Shown in pieces: positions 8,177-15,879 of a stretch of 27,875 nt of DNA. Source of the stretch: JBGVMW01 sp045122835 (lineage in GTDB: Bacteria > Bacillota > Clostridia > Lachnospirales > Lachnospiraceae); the NCBI GenBank assembly GCA_045122835.1, contig JBGVIB010000072.1:1-27875 (forward strand), written 5' to 3'. The translations under genes and the position numbers were made by a program. The first letter of the stretch is position 1, and every line of letters begins with the position of its first letter. Below the pieces are notes generated by a model that was not told where the DNA came from, searched no databases, and saw nothing but the letters and a program-made list of their open reading frames with translations.

Positions 8177-8219
8177 ACAGCAGTCATGCAAGATGGAAAA
8201 TTGCGTGGCTGCTGTTATT
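8177..8219 (+). terminator. Probable terminator after panD
   Basis: ACAGCAGTCATGCAA (8177-8191) pairs with TTGCGTGGCTGCTGT (8201-8215) over 15 bp, with two G-T wobbles, around a short A-rich loop. The downstream tract TTATT is only moderately T-rich. It lies 56 nt after the panD stop and is the only stable hairpin immediately downstream. Confidence 0.6.
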
Positions 8220-8368
8220 GTATACTATTACTAAGTCGGTTAAATATCAATGTATTATGTTTGTCGTCAATGGATGTAGGGGCACTACGGCTCATTCTTT
8301 CGCTCTAGTAATAGTTATTTTAAGCGAATTGGAAAAGACATTTAATAAATAGAGAGGAATTAACCAGC

Positions 8369-9058
8369 ATGTATTATGAAAGAATGGAAGAAGCAAAATT
8401 TGTGGAGCGCCCCAATCGCTTTGTAGCTTACGTAAAACGATTGGGTGAAGCAGAAACCACCATCTGTCATGTAAAAAATACCGGACGCTGTAAGGAATTA
8501 TTAGTTCCGGATGCGACCATATATATTCAAAAGTCAGACAATCCTAACAGAAAAACGGCATATGACCTCATTGGTGTGAAAAAAGGAGAACGGCTGGTGA
8601 ATATGGACTCCCAGGCACCTAATCAGGCTGTGGAGGAATGGTTGCGGAAAGGAAATTTATTTTCACAGAACGCTGTGATACGAAGAGAAGTAGTATATGG
8701 AGAATCCAGATTTGATTTTTATGTGGAAGATGGAGAGCGTAAGGCGTTTCTTGAGGTGAAAGGTGTTACTTTAGAGGAGGAAGGAATTGCAAGCTTTCCA
8801 GATGCACCAACAGAGCGTGGTGTGAAACATATTAAGGAACTGGTGAAATGCATACAAGACAGTTATGAAGCTTATTTGTTATTTGTAATACAGATGAAAG
8901 GGATCGCAGAAATGCGTCCAAATGATGGGACTCATGCAGCCTTTGGGGAAGCCCTACGGGAAGCAGCTCATCAAGGGGTAAAAATTTTGGCATACGACTG
9001 TTTTGTCTCCATGAATGAGATGGTATTGGAAGCGCCGGTTACGGTAAATCTCAGTTGA
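8369..9058 (+). CDS. sfsA: SfsA family DNA/RNA nuclease
   Basis: A 229-aa protein of the SfsA family (named for sugar fermentation stimulation; later work describes DNA-binding and nuclease activity). Family blocks are clear: FVERPNRFVAYV near the N-terminus (an OB-like nucleic-acid-binding part), CHVKNTGRCKELL, VNMDSQAPNQ, then the PD-(D/E)XK-type core SRFDFYVEDG...FLEVKGVTLE with the conserved Asp and Glu-x-Lys, and FPDAPTERGVKHIKEL. Length is normal. GAGAGGA at about 8352-8358 supports the ATG. The 247-nt upstream gap carries the panD terminator and an unexplained inverted repeat (8224-8233 with 8306-8315). It ends just before the glycan operon promoter and is probably not part of that operon. 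Confidence 0.95.
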   Translation: MYYERMEEAKFVERPNRFVAYVKRLGEAETTICHVKNTGRCKELLVPDATIYIQKSDNPNRKTAYDLIGVKKGERLVNMDSQAPNQAVEEWLRKGNLFSQNAVIRREVVYGESRFDFYVEDGERKAFLEVKGVTLEEEGIASFPDAPTERGVKHIKELVKCIQDSYEAYLLFVIQMKGIAEMRPNDGTHAAFGEALREAAHQGVKILAYDCFVSMNEMVLEAPVTVNLS

Positions 9059-9087
9059 TGGAAATTCTAACAAATGTGTTGAGAGTA

Positions 9088-9117
9088 TAGACAATAAAAA
9101 TATTTTTGTGCTATCAT
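9088..9117 (+). promoter_or_regulatory. Candidate promoter of the glycan operon
   Basis: TAGACA (9088-9093, 5/6 to TTGACA), an 18-nt spacer and TATCAT (9112-9117, 5/6 to TATAAT). Initiation near 9124 would make a leader of about 130 nt containing the inverted repeat at 9139-9169 and the 44-nt repeat at 9155-9198. This is the only good promoter I find for the operon, which runs to the terminator at 24194-24233. Confidence 0.6.
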
Positions 9118-9138
9118 AAAGAGAAGATGTATTTTTGC

Positions 9139-9169
9139 ATGTTATTATGAATGTAATTCATAATAACAT
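9139..9169 (+). promoter_or_regulatory. Perfect 14-bp inverted repeat in the glycan operon leader
   Basis: ATGTTATTATGAAT (9139-9152) is followed by a GTA loop (9153-9155) and the exact complement ATTCATAATAACAT (9156-9169). The right arm is the 5' part of the 44-nt repeat; the left arm is absent at the ridA copy. It may be a hairpin at the start of the mRNA or a dimeric-regulator operator downstream of the promoter. Confidence 0.8.
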
Positions 9170-9198
9170 TGGTAACCTATGAGGGTACTGAATAGTTA
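9155..9198 (+). repeat. 44-nt dispersed repeat, copy 2 (glycan operon leader)
   Basis: Identical over 44 nt to 211-254. Here the small hairpin is complete: GTAAC-c-TAT (9172-9180) pairs with ATA-GTTAC (9192-9199) around GAGGGTACTGA. It ends 59 nt before the preferred start codon of the first operon gene. Its place upstream of, and in the same orientation as, two unrelated genes argues for a regulatory or mobile leader element rather than chance. Confidence 0.85.
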
Positions 9199-9257
9199 CA
9201 AATTATTTAAAGTTGCAGAACAGCTACGATAGAATCATTACGAAAGGTCAATTCAGC

Positions 9258-10325
9258 ATGAAAAAAATAGCAATCATTACAATTACAAATAGCGGACTGA
9301 ATTTTGGTAACCGATTACAGAATTATGCTTTGCAGGAACGCTTGAAGCAGCTGGGTGTAAAAGTAGAAACTATATTCGCAGCAAAAGGTGTAAAAAATTC
9401 CCTCCTGTTGTCAAAGATTCGAAGATTTATGAAGCAGATTTTGAAAGCTTCCGGAAGAAGAAAATGCTTTAATCAATTTAATAAGCAATATATAAATATG
9501 TGTGATACCATTCGTTATGAGAAGATTAATGACAGCGTGTTTGCAGACAAGTATGATGGTTTTGTGGCAGGTAGCGACCAGGTGTGGAACCCGAATTTTC
9601 ATTTTAATTCCGATTTTGAATTTGCTGCCTTTGCACCAAAGGAAAAACGTTTTTCCTATGCAGCCAGCATTGGAGTGGCCAATATTCCAGAAGCTAAGAA
9701 AGAGAAATTTATTCAGTTATTGAAGGATATGAATATGATCTCTGTACGTGAGGAAGACGGTGTGCGTCTGGTAGAGGAGCTTAGTGGCAGAAAAGCATTT
9801 TTAAATATTGACCCGACTATGCTTCTTAAAAGTGAAGATTATGCAAAGTTAGAAAAGAAGCCAGAAGGTATTGATGTTCCGGAGCATTATGTGCTGAAAT
9901 ATTATCTGGGTAATGTATTGCCGGAGTACGATAAAGATATAGAAGAAGTGGGAAAGAAATTAGGTCTTCCGGTCGAATATTTAAGTGAGAGTGAAGGAAC
10001 CAAGTATTACAACATTGGACCATCAGAATTTTTGTATATGTTCCGCCATGCCGATTATGTTTGTACCGATTCCTTCCATGGATCTGTATTTTCCATTCTG
10101 TTCCATAAGCGTTTTACTGTTTATGTCAGAAAAGATAATGATGTGCCGATGAATTCCAGAATCGATACCCTTCTTGGCACAACTGGCTTGCAGGATAGAT
10201 TGTATGGCAGTCAGCCATTAGATAAAATGTTAGAAGATATTACATATGAACCGATTGACAAATTGTTAGATGAGAAACGTAAGGAAGCAGATGCATATTT
10301 TGAAGAAATGTCTGCAAGATGGTAG
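9258..10325 (+). CDS. Polysaccharide pyruvyl transferase family protein (1 of 4)
   Basis: A 355-aa cytosolic protein of the WcaK/CsaB-like family, whose characterised members transfer pyruvate from PEP to sugars as a ketal. The family pattern is visible: IITITNSGLNFGNRLQNYAL at the N-terminus, AGSDQVWNP (about 107-115), SYAASIG, SVREEDGV, DPTMLL and the C-terminal TDSFHGSVFSILF. The N-terminal motif is NFGN where the other three copies have NYGS. The frame opens at a TTG at 9213, but the ATG at 9258 begins the canonical MKKIAIIT strand and has AAAGG 11 nt upstream. It is the first gene of the glycan operon, 18 nt before a GT2 gene. Pyruvylation is inferred from the family; some members may transfer other groups. 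Confidence 0.88.
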   Translation: MKKIAIITITNSGLNFGNRLQNYALQERLKQLGVKVETIFAAKGVKNSLLLSKIRRFMKQILKASGRRKCFNQFNKQYINMCDTIRYEKINDSVFADKYDGFVAGSDQVWNPNFHFNSDFEFAAFAPKEKRFSYAASIGVANIPEAKKEKFIQLLKDMNMISVREEDGVRLVEELSGRKAFLNIDPTMLLKSEDYAKLEKKPEGIDVPEHYVLKYYLGNVLPEYDKDIEEVGKKLGLPVEYLSESEGTKYYNIGPSEFLYMFRHADYVCTDSFHGSVFSILFHKRFTVYVRKDNDVPMNSRIDTLLGTTGLQDRLYGSQPLDKMLEDITYEPIDKLLDEKRKEADAYFEEMSARW

Positions 10326-10343
10326 CAGCAGATATCTGGAGGT

Positions 10344-11339
10344 ATGAAGTTGGATAAGAAATTAGTATCAATTATTACACCTTGTTATAACGGGGAGGCA
10401 TTTGCCTCCCGTTTCTTTGAAAATATTTTGGAGCAGACCTATCCAAGAATTGAGTTAATTTTTATTAATGATGGTTCTTCTGATAAGACAGAAGAAATTG
10501 CTAAGTCCTATGAGGAAAAATTGAAACAAAAAGGCTATGAGTTTATTTATATTTACCAGGAAAATGCAGGACAGGCTGCCGCTGTGAACAAAGGTCTTAA
10601 GATATTTCATGGTGATTATCTTATGTGGACCGATTCCGATGATTTGTTAGATAAGGATAATATAGAGAAAAAGGTAGCATTTTTAGAAGCTCATGAGGAT
10701 GCAGATTTTGTTATGTGTCGTGGTCGTGTGGTGAAAGAAAATGCATTAGATGTGAAAATTAATGAGTTAAAGCGTGTACAGCCTCAGGGAGAGGACAACA
10801 TGTTTTTAGACTTAATTGTAGAAAAGAATGTTGTATTTACACCAGGAGTATATTTAGTGAGAAGGGAAGCTTTTTTGAAAGTGAATCCACAGCGTGACAT
10901 CAATGAATCACGTGTGGGACAGAACTGGCAGATGTTGCTCCCACTTGCCTATTCCTGCAAATGGGGTTACATAAAAGAAGAATTGTTTTCTTATATTATA
11001 AGAGAGGACAGCCACTCAAGACAGGAAAAAACATTAGTGCAGGTTTTAGAAAAATTGAAGAATCACAATGATCTTTTAATACAGATTCTTACAGACATGG
11101 GATTAGAAAAATCAGAATACCGTAAGATATTGGATTCTAAATATATTCGTAAACAGTTTGATAATGCGTATTTTTATCATGACAAGAAGTTGCTTAAAGA
11201 GAAATATCAGGAACTTAAGGAAAATGGTGGAATTTCCACACGAGATACACTGATTTATTATGCCGGCAGGTTTAAGCTTGTGGATATAGGCTATAAGCTG
11301 TTCCGCAAGGTGAAAGATTTCAGACGGTCGAAGCAGTAA
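10344..11339 (+). CDS. GT2 family glycosyltransferase (1 of 4)
   Basis: A GT-A fold, inverting glycosyltransferase of 331 aa that would add one sugar from a nucleotide sugar to a lipid-linked acceptor at the inner membrane face. The core is intact: SIITPCYNGEAF, FINDGSSD (about 40-47), ENAGQAAAVNKG and the metal-binding TDSDD (96-100), followed by an acceptor region of about 230 residues. No membrane helices. GGAGGT (10338-10343) abuts the ATG at 10344, which is too close; the in-frame TTG at 10350 is spaced 6 nt from it and may be the true start, removing only two residues. It is the least similar of the four GT2s to the tandem trio downstream. Confidence 0.9.
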   Translation: MKLDKKLVSIITPCYNGEAFASRFFENILEQTYPRIELIFINDGSSDKTEEIAKSYEEKLKQKGYEFIYIYQENAGQAAAVNKGLKIFHGDYLMWTDSDDLLDKDNIEKKVAFLEAHEDADFVMCRGRVVKENALDVKINELKRVQPQGEDNMFLDLIVEKNVVFTPGVYLVRREAFLKVNPQRDINESRVGQNWQMLLPLAYSCKWGYIKEELFSYIIREDSHSRQEKTLVQVLEKLKNHNDLLIQILTDMGLEKSEYRKILDSKYIRKQFDNAYFYHDKKLLKEKYQELKENGGISTRDTLIYYAGRFKLVDIGYKLFRKVKDFRRSKQ

Positions 11340-11359
11340 TATCAGTAGGAGGTTACCAA

Positions 11360-12194
11360 ATGGGCGAGAAGAAACGAGTCGCAATTAATATGCTGTCACA
11401 GCTCACATCATTTGTGGTAGGTTTAGCGATCAGCTTTGTTCTGACAAGGCAGATTGCCAAATTACTAGGCAAAGATATTTATGGATTTGTGGGAATGGGA
11501 AACACGTTTACCAGTTATATCACAGTGTTTACAGTAGCATTGAACGGTATGCTGAACCGTTATGTTACCATTGAATTAAAGCAGAAGAATTATGACAATG
11601 CAAGGATGTATTTTTCCAGTGTTGCTATAGCGGATATGGTGATTACATTAATTCTTGTCATTCCTGCATCAATTATTGTTTTGTATATAGACAAATTTTT
11701 TGATGTTCCGGCAGGTCATGTTGGAGATATCCAGCTATTATGGATTTTTATATTCGCTAATTTTTTATTCAGTCTGGCAACTAGTGCATTTGGAACGGCA
11801 ACTTATGCAACTAACCGTCTGGACTTATCTGGAAAACGTTCTGTAGAATCGAATTTGCTCAAAGCTGCGGTTTTAATTGTTGCCTATGTATTTTTTGAGC
11901 CAAAGGTGTGGTATATGGGGCTGGCAGCGTTTTTATGTGGTGCATATTGTAGTATTACCAATATGCGTTATTGTAAAAAACTCACACCACAGCTAACAAT
12001 TAAGAAAGCATATTACAAATTCAAGGCTGTGAAGGAACTGGTTGCTGTCGGTGTCTGGAATTCCATCAACCAGCTTACCCAGACGTTAATTAATGGTCTG
12101 GATTTGATTTTTGCGAATAAGTTGTTAGGTGCATTGGAAATGTCTCTCATGTCCTATTCTAAAACGGTGCCGGTACAGCTCATTTCCTTAATTA
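11360..12194 (+). pseudogene. Wzx-like polysaccharide flippase, 5' part (interrupted by an insertion sequence)
   Basis: This is the N-terminal 278 codons of a MOP/MATE-superfamily flippase (RfbX/Wzx, COG2244 type), which moves lipid-linked oligosaccharides across the membrane. It starts MGEKKRVAINMLSQLTSFVVG and contains about seven hydrophobic helices, with the family-typical basic N-terminus and GMGNTFTSYITVFT region. AGGAGGT precedes the ATG. The coding sequence runs to ...VQLISLI and is cut at 12194 by the element. The open frame continues to 12289 but adds only element-encoded residues. Joined to 14008-14708, it gives exactly 512 codons including the stop, with no frameshift. No function is expected from this half alone. 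Confidence 0.92.
12189..12194 (+). repeat. Target-site duplication, left copy (TAATTA)
   Basis: TAATTA occurs immediately before the left end of the element and again at 14002-14007 immediately after the right end. Deleting the element with one copy restores the flippase frame (I-S-L-I-S-M-V-S). The word is itself palindromic. A 7-bp reading (TAATTAG) is also possible, because the element begins with G. Confidence 0.9.
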
Positions 12195-14001
12195 GAGCGT
12201 TCTCGGAAACTCTAACCGTCCCATGTCTCCGCTCTTTTTTATTATTTTTTTCTTTGTTCACCTCATGTTTTATGCATTTTTTTGAATAAATTTTCAAAAA
12301 ACCCTTGACAAACTGTCAAAAATTTGGGGCTTCGCCCTTCGTTAAAAGAAAATCTTTTTTCGGAGGTGCTCACATGTTAAAACACTGGCAAACACATGCT
12401 GAATATCAGCAATTTATTTCTGATGCTATGGCTAATCTTAATCCGTCACAGCTCAAAAAACTTCATTCCATGTCTGATTCATGGAACAAACTGACTTCCA
12501 TGAATCTTGATCCTGTCGGGGATTTTCTTGCCCCTTTTTATTCTGGCACAGGACGTCCCGCTTTGAACCAACCCCAAATCCTTCGCTCATTTGTCCTTAT
12601 GCTTGACCGTAAATTTACCAGTCTTACCAAATGGACCGAAGAGCTTAAGGGCGATGACCTGCTTTCCATGCTCATTGGCTGTTCTCCTGAGCATCTGCCT
12701 CCTCTTGGGTCTTATTTTGATTTCATTAACCGACTCTGGCTCCGTAATCCGGAGTTTGAACGGGACGGTCGTAAAGACCTGTTTCCTACTAACAAAAACA
12801 AAAAACCTTCTTCAAAACCCGGGAAGAATAAAAAGCTTCCCAACCGACATTCCGGCATTACCGACAAGATAGCGAATTATGCCCTGACCGAACGGGATTT
12901 TCCCTTTTACTACGAAAAGGCTTTGCAGCAGCTCTTTTCCATTGCCGCCATTTCTCCTTCTGTGGAACTAGGATTGATTGCTACTGACAATCTTACTGTT
13001 TCCGGTGATGGTACCTGTGTCCATTCCCATGCAAACCCATATGGGCACAAGGTTTGCAAATGTGCTCAAAACGGTATTTACGACTGTTCCTGCCATCGCC
13101 ATTACTCTGATCCTGATGCTTCCTGGGGCTGGGACAGTGACCTGAATACTTATTTTTATGGTCATACGCTTTACATGCTTTCCTACCACAATGAACATTA
13201 CCAGACTGACCTGCCACTGCACATCCGCTTCCTTGACGCAAGACGCCACGATAGTGTTTCTGGCCTCGTTGCACTTGCAGAATTAAGAAAAATTAACTCC
13301 GATTTACAGATTCAAAACATCTGTATGGATTCTGCCAATGACAACTATCCAACCTATAAATTGTGTAAAGAATGGAACATTGCACCATTCATCGACCTTA
13401 ATTCTAACCGTGGCAAACCAGAAACCATCCCGAAGCATCTGAATATTGACTCAGATGGCACTCCTTTGTGTGCTGCCGGATTTCGCATGGTTTACTGGGG
13501 CTACAGCCCAAAACGCCATGACTGCAAATGGCGTTGTCCAGTCGCCTGCGGAAAAGAAGAAAAGTGTACCTGCGACGTGCCCTGCTCCTCTTCATCCTAC
13601 GGGCGTTGCCTTTATACCAAACCTGATTGGGATATACGTCTTTATACTCCAGTACCAAGAGGTACTGAGGAATACAAAAAGACTTACAATAACCGCACAA
13701 GTTCAGAACGGATAAATAATCGAATCCTCAACGATTATCATTTACATGACATGAAGATTCATGGTAAAAAACGTTATTCTTTCTTTGCTATGATTGCTGG
13801 TATCAATATTCATTTAGATGCCCGGTTGAAAAAAGCAACACTGGATGCCATCTAAACGCTTTTCCTGAATACGTTTTAAAAACCTGCCACATGGGAGGTT
13901 TTAAAGTCATGCCCTTTTCTATTGTTTTCGTTGCAGAATCCGGCATGAGGATTTGTTGCATAAGTTATGCAGCTTTTATTCAATAGTTTCCGAGACTACT
14001 C
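12195..14001 (+). mobile_element. Complete 1,807-bp DDE-transposase insertion sequence
   Basis: The borders are set by the 6-bp TAATTA duplication and by 17-nt imperfect terminal inverted repeats, GAGCGTTCTCGGAAACT (12195-12211) and the complement of GAGTAGTCTCGGAAACT (13985-14001), 14/17 identical. One intact transposase gene fills it, in the same direction as the host operon. The element is visibly more GC-rich than the flippase gene it splits. A hairpin with AAAACCT/AGGTTTT arms (13879-13902) follows the transposase, and a perfect TGCATAA-G-TTATGCA palindrome lies at 13957-13971. The family is not assigned with certainty; size and the DDE spacing fit IS1182/IS4-like groups. The element appears intact and recent. 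Confidence 0.93.
12374..13855 (+). CDS. DDE transposase of the insertion sequence
   Basis: A 493-aa transposase. The N-terminal third has the helix-rich DNA-binding part typical of DUF772-type transposases (GRPALNQPQILRSFVLMLDRKF...LKGDDLLSMLIG). A DDE triad is visible: Asp212 in SGDGT, Asp319 in CMDSANDN and Glu445 in SSERINNRI, followed by LHDMKIHGKKRYSFFAMIAGI. A Cys-rich insertion (CKWRCPVACGKEEKCTCDVPC) and a CKCAQNGIYDCSCH stretch suggest one or two bound zincs. The frame is open from a TTG at 12305, but GGAGGT at 12362-12367 lies 6 nt before the ATG at 12374. A GGGC-TTC-GCCC hairpin at 12327-12337 in the leader could limit translation. Nothing is truncated, so the element may still be active. 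Confidence 0.92.
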   Translation: MLKHWQTHAEYQQFISDAMANLNPSQLKKLHSMSDSWNKLTSMNLDPVGDFLAPFYSGTGRPALNQPQILRSFVLMLDRKFTSLTKWTEELKGDDLLSMLIGCSPEHLPPLGSYFDFINRLWLRNPEFERDGRKDLFPTNKNKKPSSKPGKNKKLPNRHSGITDKIANYALTERDFPFYYEKALQQLFSIAAISPSVELGLIATDNLTVSGDGTCVHSHANPYGHKVCKCAQNGIYDCSCHRHYSDPDASWGWDSDLNTYFYGHTLYMLSYHNEHYQTDLPLHIRFLDARRHDSVSGLVALAELRKINSDLQIQNICMDSANDNYPTYKLCKEWNIAPFIDLNSNRGKPETIPKHLNIDSDGTPLCAAGFRMVYWGYSPKRHDCKWRCPVACGKEEKCTCDVPCSSSSYGRCLYTKPDWDIRLYTPVPRGTEEYKKTYNNRTSSERINNRILNDYHLHDMKIHGKKRYSFFAMIAGINIHLDARLKKATLDAI

Positions 14002-14007
14002 TAATTA
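14002..14007 (+). repeat. Target-site duplication, right copy (TAATTA)
   Basis: The second copy of the 6-bp duplication described at 12189-12194. It directly abuts the right terminal inverted repeat. Confidence 0.9.
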
Positions 14008-14708
14008 GTATGGTGTCAGGTGTCTTTGCGCCACAGATGACATTGGCATATGCGGAAGGTAATATGGAGAAATTTAAGGACAGCACAAATATGGCAATTA
14101 AAATTTGTGGATTTTTATGTTCGGTACCGATTTTGGGATTTATTGCATTCGGCACCCCATTCTTTCGTTTGTGGCTTCCTGTGCTGACACCAGATGAAAT
14201 CCAATTAGTACAGACCTTATCCATATTGACATTATTGCCAACAGTATTTAGCGTATATATTTATCCGCTGTATTCCGTTAATAATATTACACGCAAGTTA
14301 AAAATTCCTGTAATAGTATCTTTGATAATTGGTATTATTAATGTGATTACAGTACCTATTATTGTAAAATTTACCGATTTTGGTTTGTTAGGTATCAAAG
14401 TGGTAAGTAGTGTACTTTTAACAGCCAGAGTGCTAATTTTTGTACCTATCTATGCAGCCCGCAACATTAATTGTAAATGGACTACCTTTTATAAGCCATT
14501 GACAAGGGGAATGATAGCTTCCGGTATCATTTTAGTTTTGTTTTATATAGTAAAAAGCGTTGTAGAGATTGATTCCTGGCTGATGCTTATTATTGTCGGT
14601 GGGGGGTGTGGTGTAATTGGTTATGTGATAAATTACATCTTTGTATTGAATCGCAACGAAAAAGCAGAAGTACTGAAAATGGTAAAGAAAGTATTGAAAC
14701 GTGGATAG
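14008..14708 (+). pseudogene. Wzx-like polysaccharide flippase, 3' part (interrupted by an insertion sequence)
   Basis: This is the C-terminal part of the flippase, resuming at ...SMVSGVFAPQMTLAYAEGN and including the Pro-rich GTPFFRLWLPV segment that is typical of Wzx proteins between helices 8 and 9. About six hydrophobic helices remain, ending in a basic tail (NRNEKAEVLKMVKKVLKRG). The frame is open back into the element, to a TTG at 13953, but no ribosome binding site or proper start is visible, so an independent product is unlikely. The two halves total 1,536 nt, exactly 512 codons, with no internal stop. A GTGTGAAA/TTTCACAC hairpin (14708-14731) overlaps the stop codon. Confidence 0.92.
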
Positions 14709-14768
14709 TGTGAAAACTCAGAATTTCACACAACTATATGTTTCCTTACATTGCATAAAATTTAGAAT

Positions 14769-14782
14769 ACCGCCTAAGCGGT
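14769..14782 (+). promoter_or_regulatory. Small hairpin before the second pyruvyl transferase gene
   Basis: ACCGC (14769-14773), loop CTAA, GCGGT (14778-14782). It sits 5 nt before the GGGGA ribosome binding site of the next gene. With the 14708-14731 hairpin, it makes this 90-nt gap the most structured intercistronic region of the operon. Its role is unknown. Confidence 0.45.
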
Positions 14783-14798
14783 GGAATGGGGATTGATT

Positions 14799-15851
14799 AT
14801 GAAAATAGGAATAGTAACCGTGCATGATTCTGCTAATTATGGCTCCTTTTTGCAAGGATATGCATTATATCATATATTGGAAAACTGGGGACATGAAGTG
14901 TATTTTATACGAACCAGAGAAAAAAAATATGTAAAGCAGATTTTTTGCCCAAAGATATCAAAGAAAAATCTGTTGAAACATCCTGTCAATACATGGAAAG
15001 CACATTGTCAGGGCAAAGAAAAATATGAAAATTTTCAAAAGGAATTGGAACAATTCTGTGTGTTGGAGCATTGGAATGATATAAAACTCGATAAAATCAT
15101 CCTTGGCAGTGATGAGATCTGGAATGTAAAGACCCCAGCTTTCCGTCGGGAGATATTTTATGGTATTGGTATGGAGAATGTGACTACCTATGCAGTTAGT
15201 GCAGGAGCAGCAACTCTGGAACAATTAGAGGAGTATCCGGCATTAGTAGAGGGTATCAAAAAGATAAACAATATCCTTGTACGTGATGTTAACACAAAAA
15301 AAATTGTGGAGCAAATCACAGGAAATGTGCCAAAGATGGTGTGTGACCCCACTTTTTTATTGCCCGTGTCAGCTTATGTGTCAGCGGACCAGACAGTTGT
15401 AATGAATCAGAAGCAGAAATATATTCTGATATATAGCTATCGCATTAAAGAACCCTTAAAAAATAATATTATAAAATTCGCAAAAGAAAATAATCTAAAA
15501 ATGGTTGCAGCCTGCATGAACCATGACTGGTGTGATGAATTTGTGAATGGTTCCCCATTAAAATTCTGCGAGATACTGCTGGATGCCGAATATGTGGTAA
15601 CAACCACATTCCATGGTACTATTTTTTCCTTTTTGAATCATAAGAAATTTGTTGTAGAACCATTCAGCCCAAAGGTAAATGATGTGTTAGAAAAGGTAGG
15701 ACTAGAAGATGCATTAATTGAAGAAGGCATTTCTTATGAAAGGTTCAAACAAGCATTACAAAATGGAAATTATGATTATGCAGCGGTAGAGGAAAAAATA
15801 GCATACTGGCGAGAACGCTCCTTGGAGCTTTTAAAGGAATCGTTAGAGTAG
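14799..15851 (+). CDS. Polysaccharide pyruvyl transferase family protein (2 of 4)
   Basis: A 350-aa member of the same family as the first operon gene. The motifs are recognisable but diverged: MKIGIVTVHDSANYGSFLQGYAL, LGSDEIWN, TYAVSAGAA, LVRDVNTKKIV, CDPTFLL and TTTFHGTIFSFL. In this copy the aspartate of the usual TDxFHG motif is replaced by Thr (TTTFHG), so it may have altered catalysis or acceptor choice. The start is the ATG at 14799, 6 nt after GGGGA; the frame opens at 14781 with a GTG but without support. It follows the split flippase and precedes the FrhB-DUF1919 fusion. Known members use PEP and a lipid-linked sugar; the acceptor here is unknown. Confidence 0.86.
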   Translation: MKIGIVTVHDSANYGSFLQGYALYHILENWGHEVYFIRTREKKYVKQIFCPKISKKNLLKHPVNTWKAHCQGKEKYENFQKELEQFCVLEHWNDIKLDKIILGSDEIWNVKTPAFRREIFYGIGMENVTTYAVSAGAATLEQLEEYPALVEGIKKINNILVRDVNTKKIVEQITGNVPKMVCDPTFLLPVSAYVSADQTVVMNQKQKYILIYSYRIKEPLKNNIIKFAKENNLKMVAACMNHDWCDEFVNGSPLKFCEILLDAEYVVTTTFHGTIFSFLNHKKFVVEPFSPKVNDVLEKVGLEDALIEEGISYERFKQALQNGNYDYAAVEEKIAYWRERSLELLKESLE

Positions 15852-15879
15852 ACTAACTTAACATTACAAGGGAATGATT

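Noticed and set aside
12305..12319. TTGACA-aac-TGTCAA palindrome near the left part of the insertion sequence as the transposase promoter
   Set aside because: The -35-like word is good, but no acceptable -10 follows at 16-18 nt; the palindrome may still be a binding site, but I cannot support a promoter.
12968..13274. Two overlapping minus-strand open frames of 93 codons within the insertion sequence
   Set aside because: They lie wholly inside the intact transposase gene on the other strand, lack ribosome binding sites, and their composition mirrors the transposase codons.
13953..14708. Independent gene starting at TTG 13953 within the right end of the insertion sequence
   Set aside because: It has no ribosome binding site; the first 18 residues come from the element and the rest is the continuation of the interrupted flippase.
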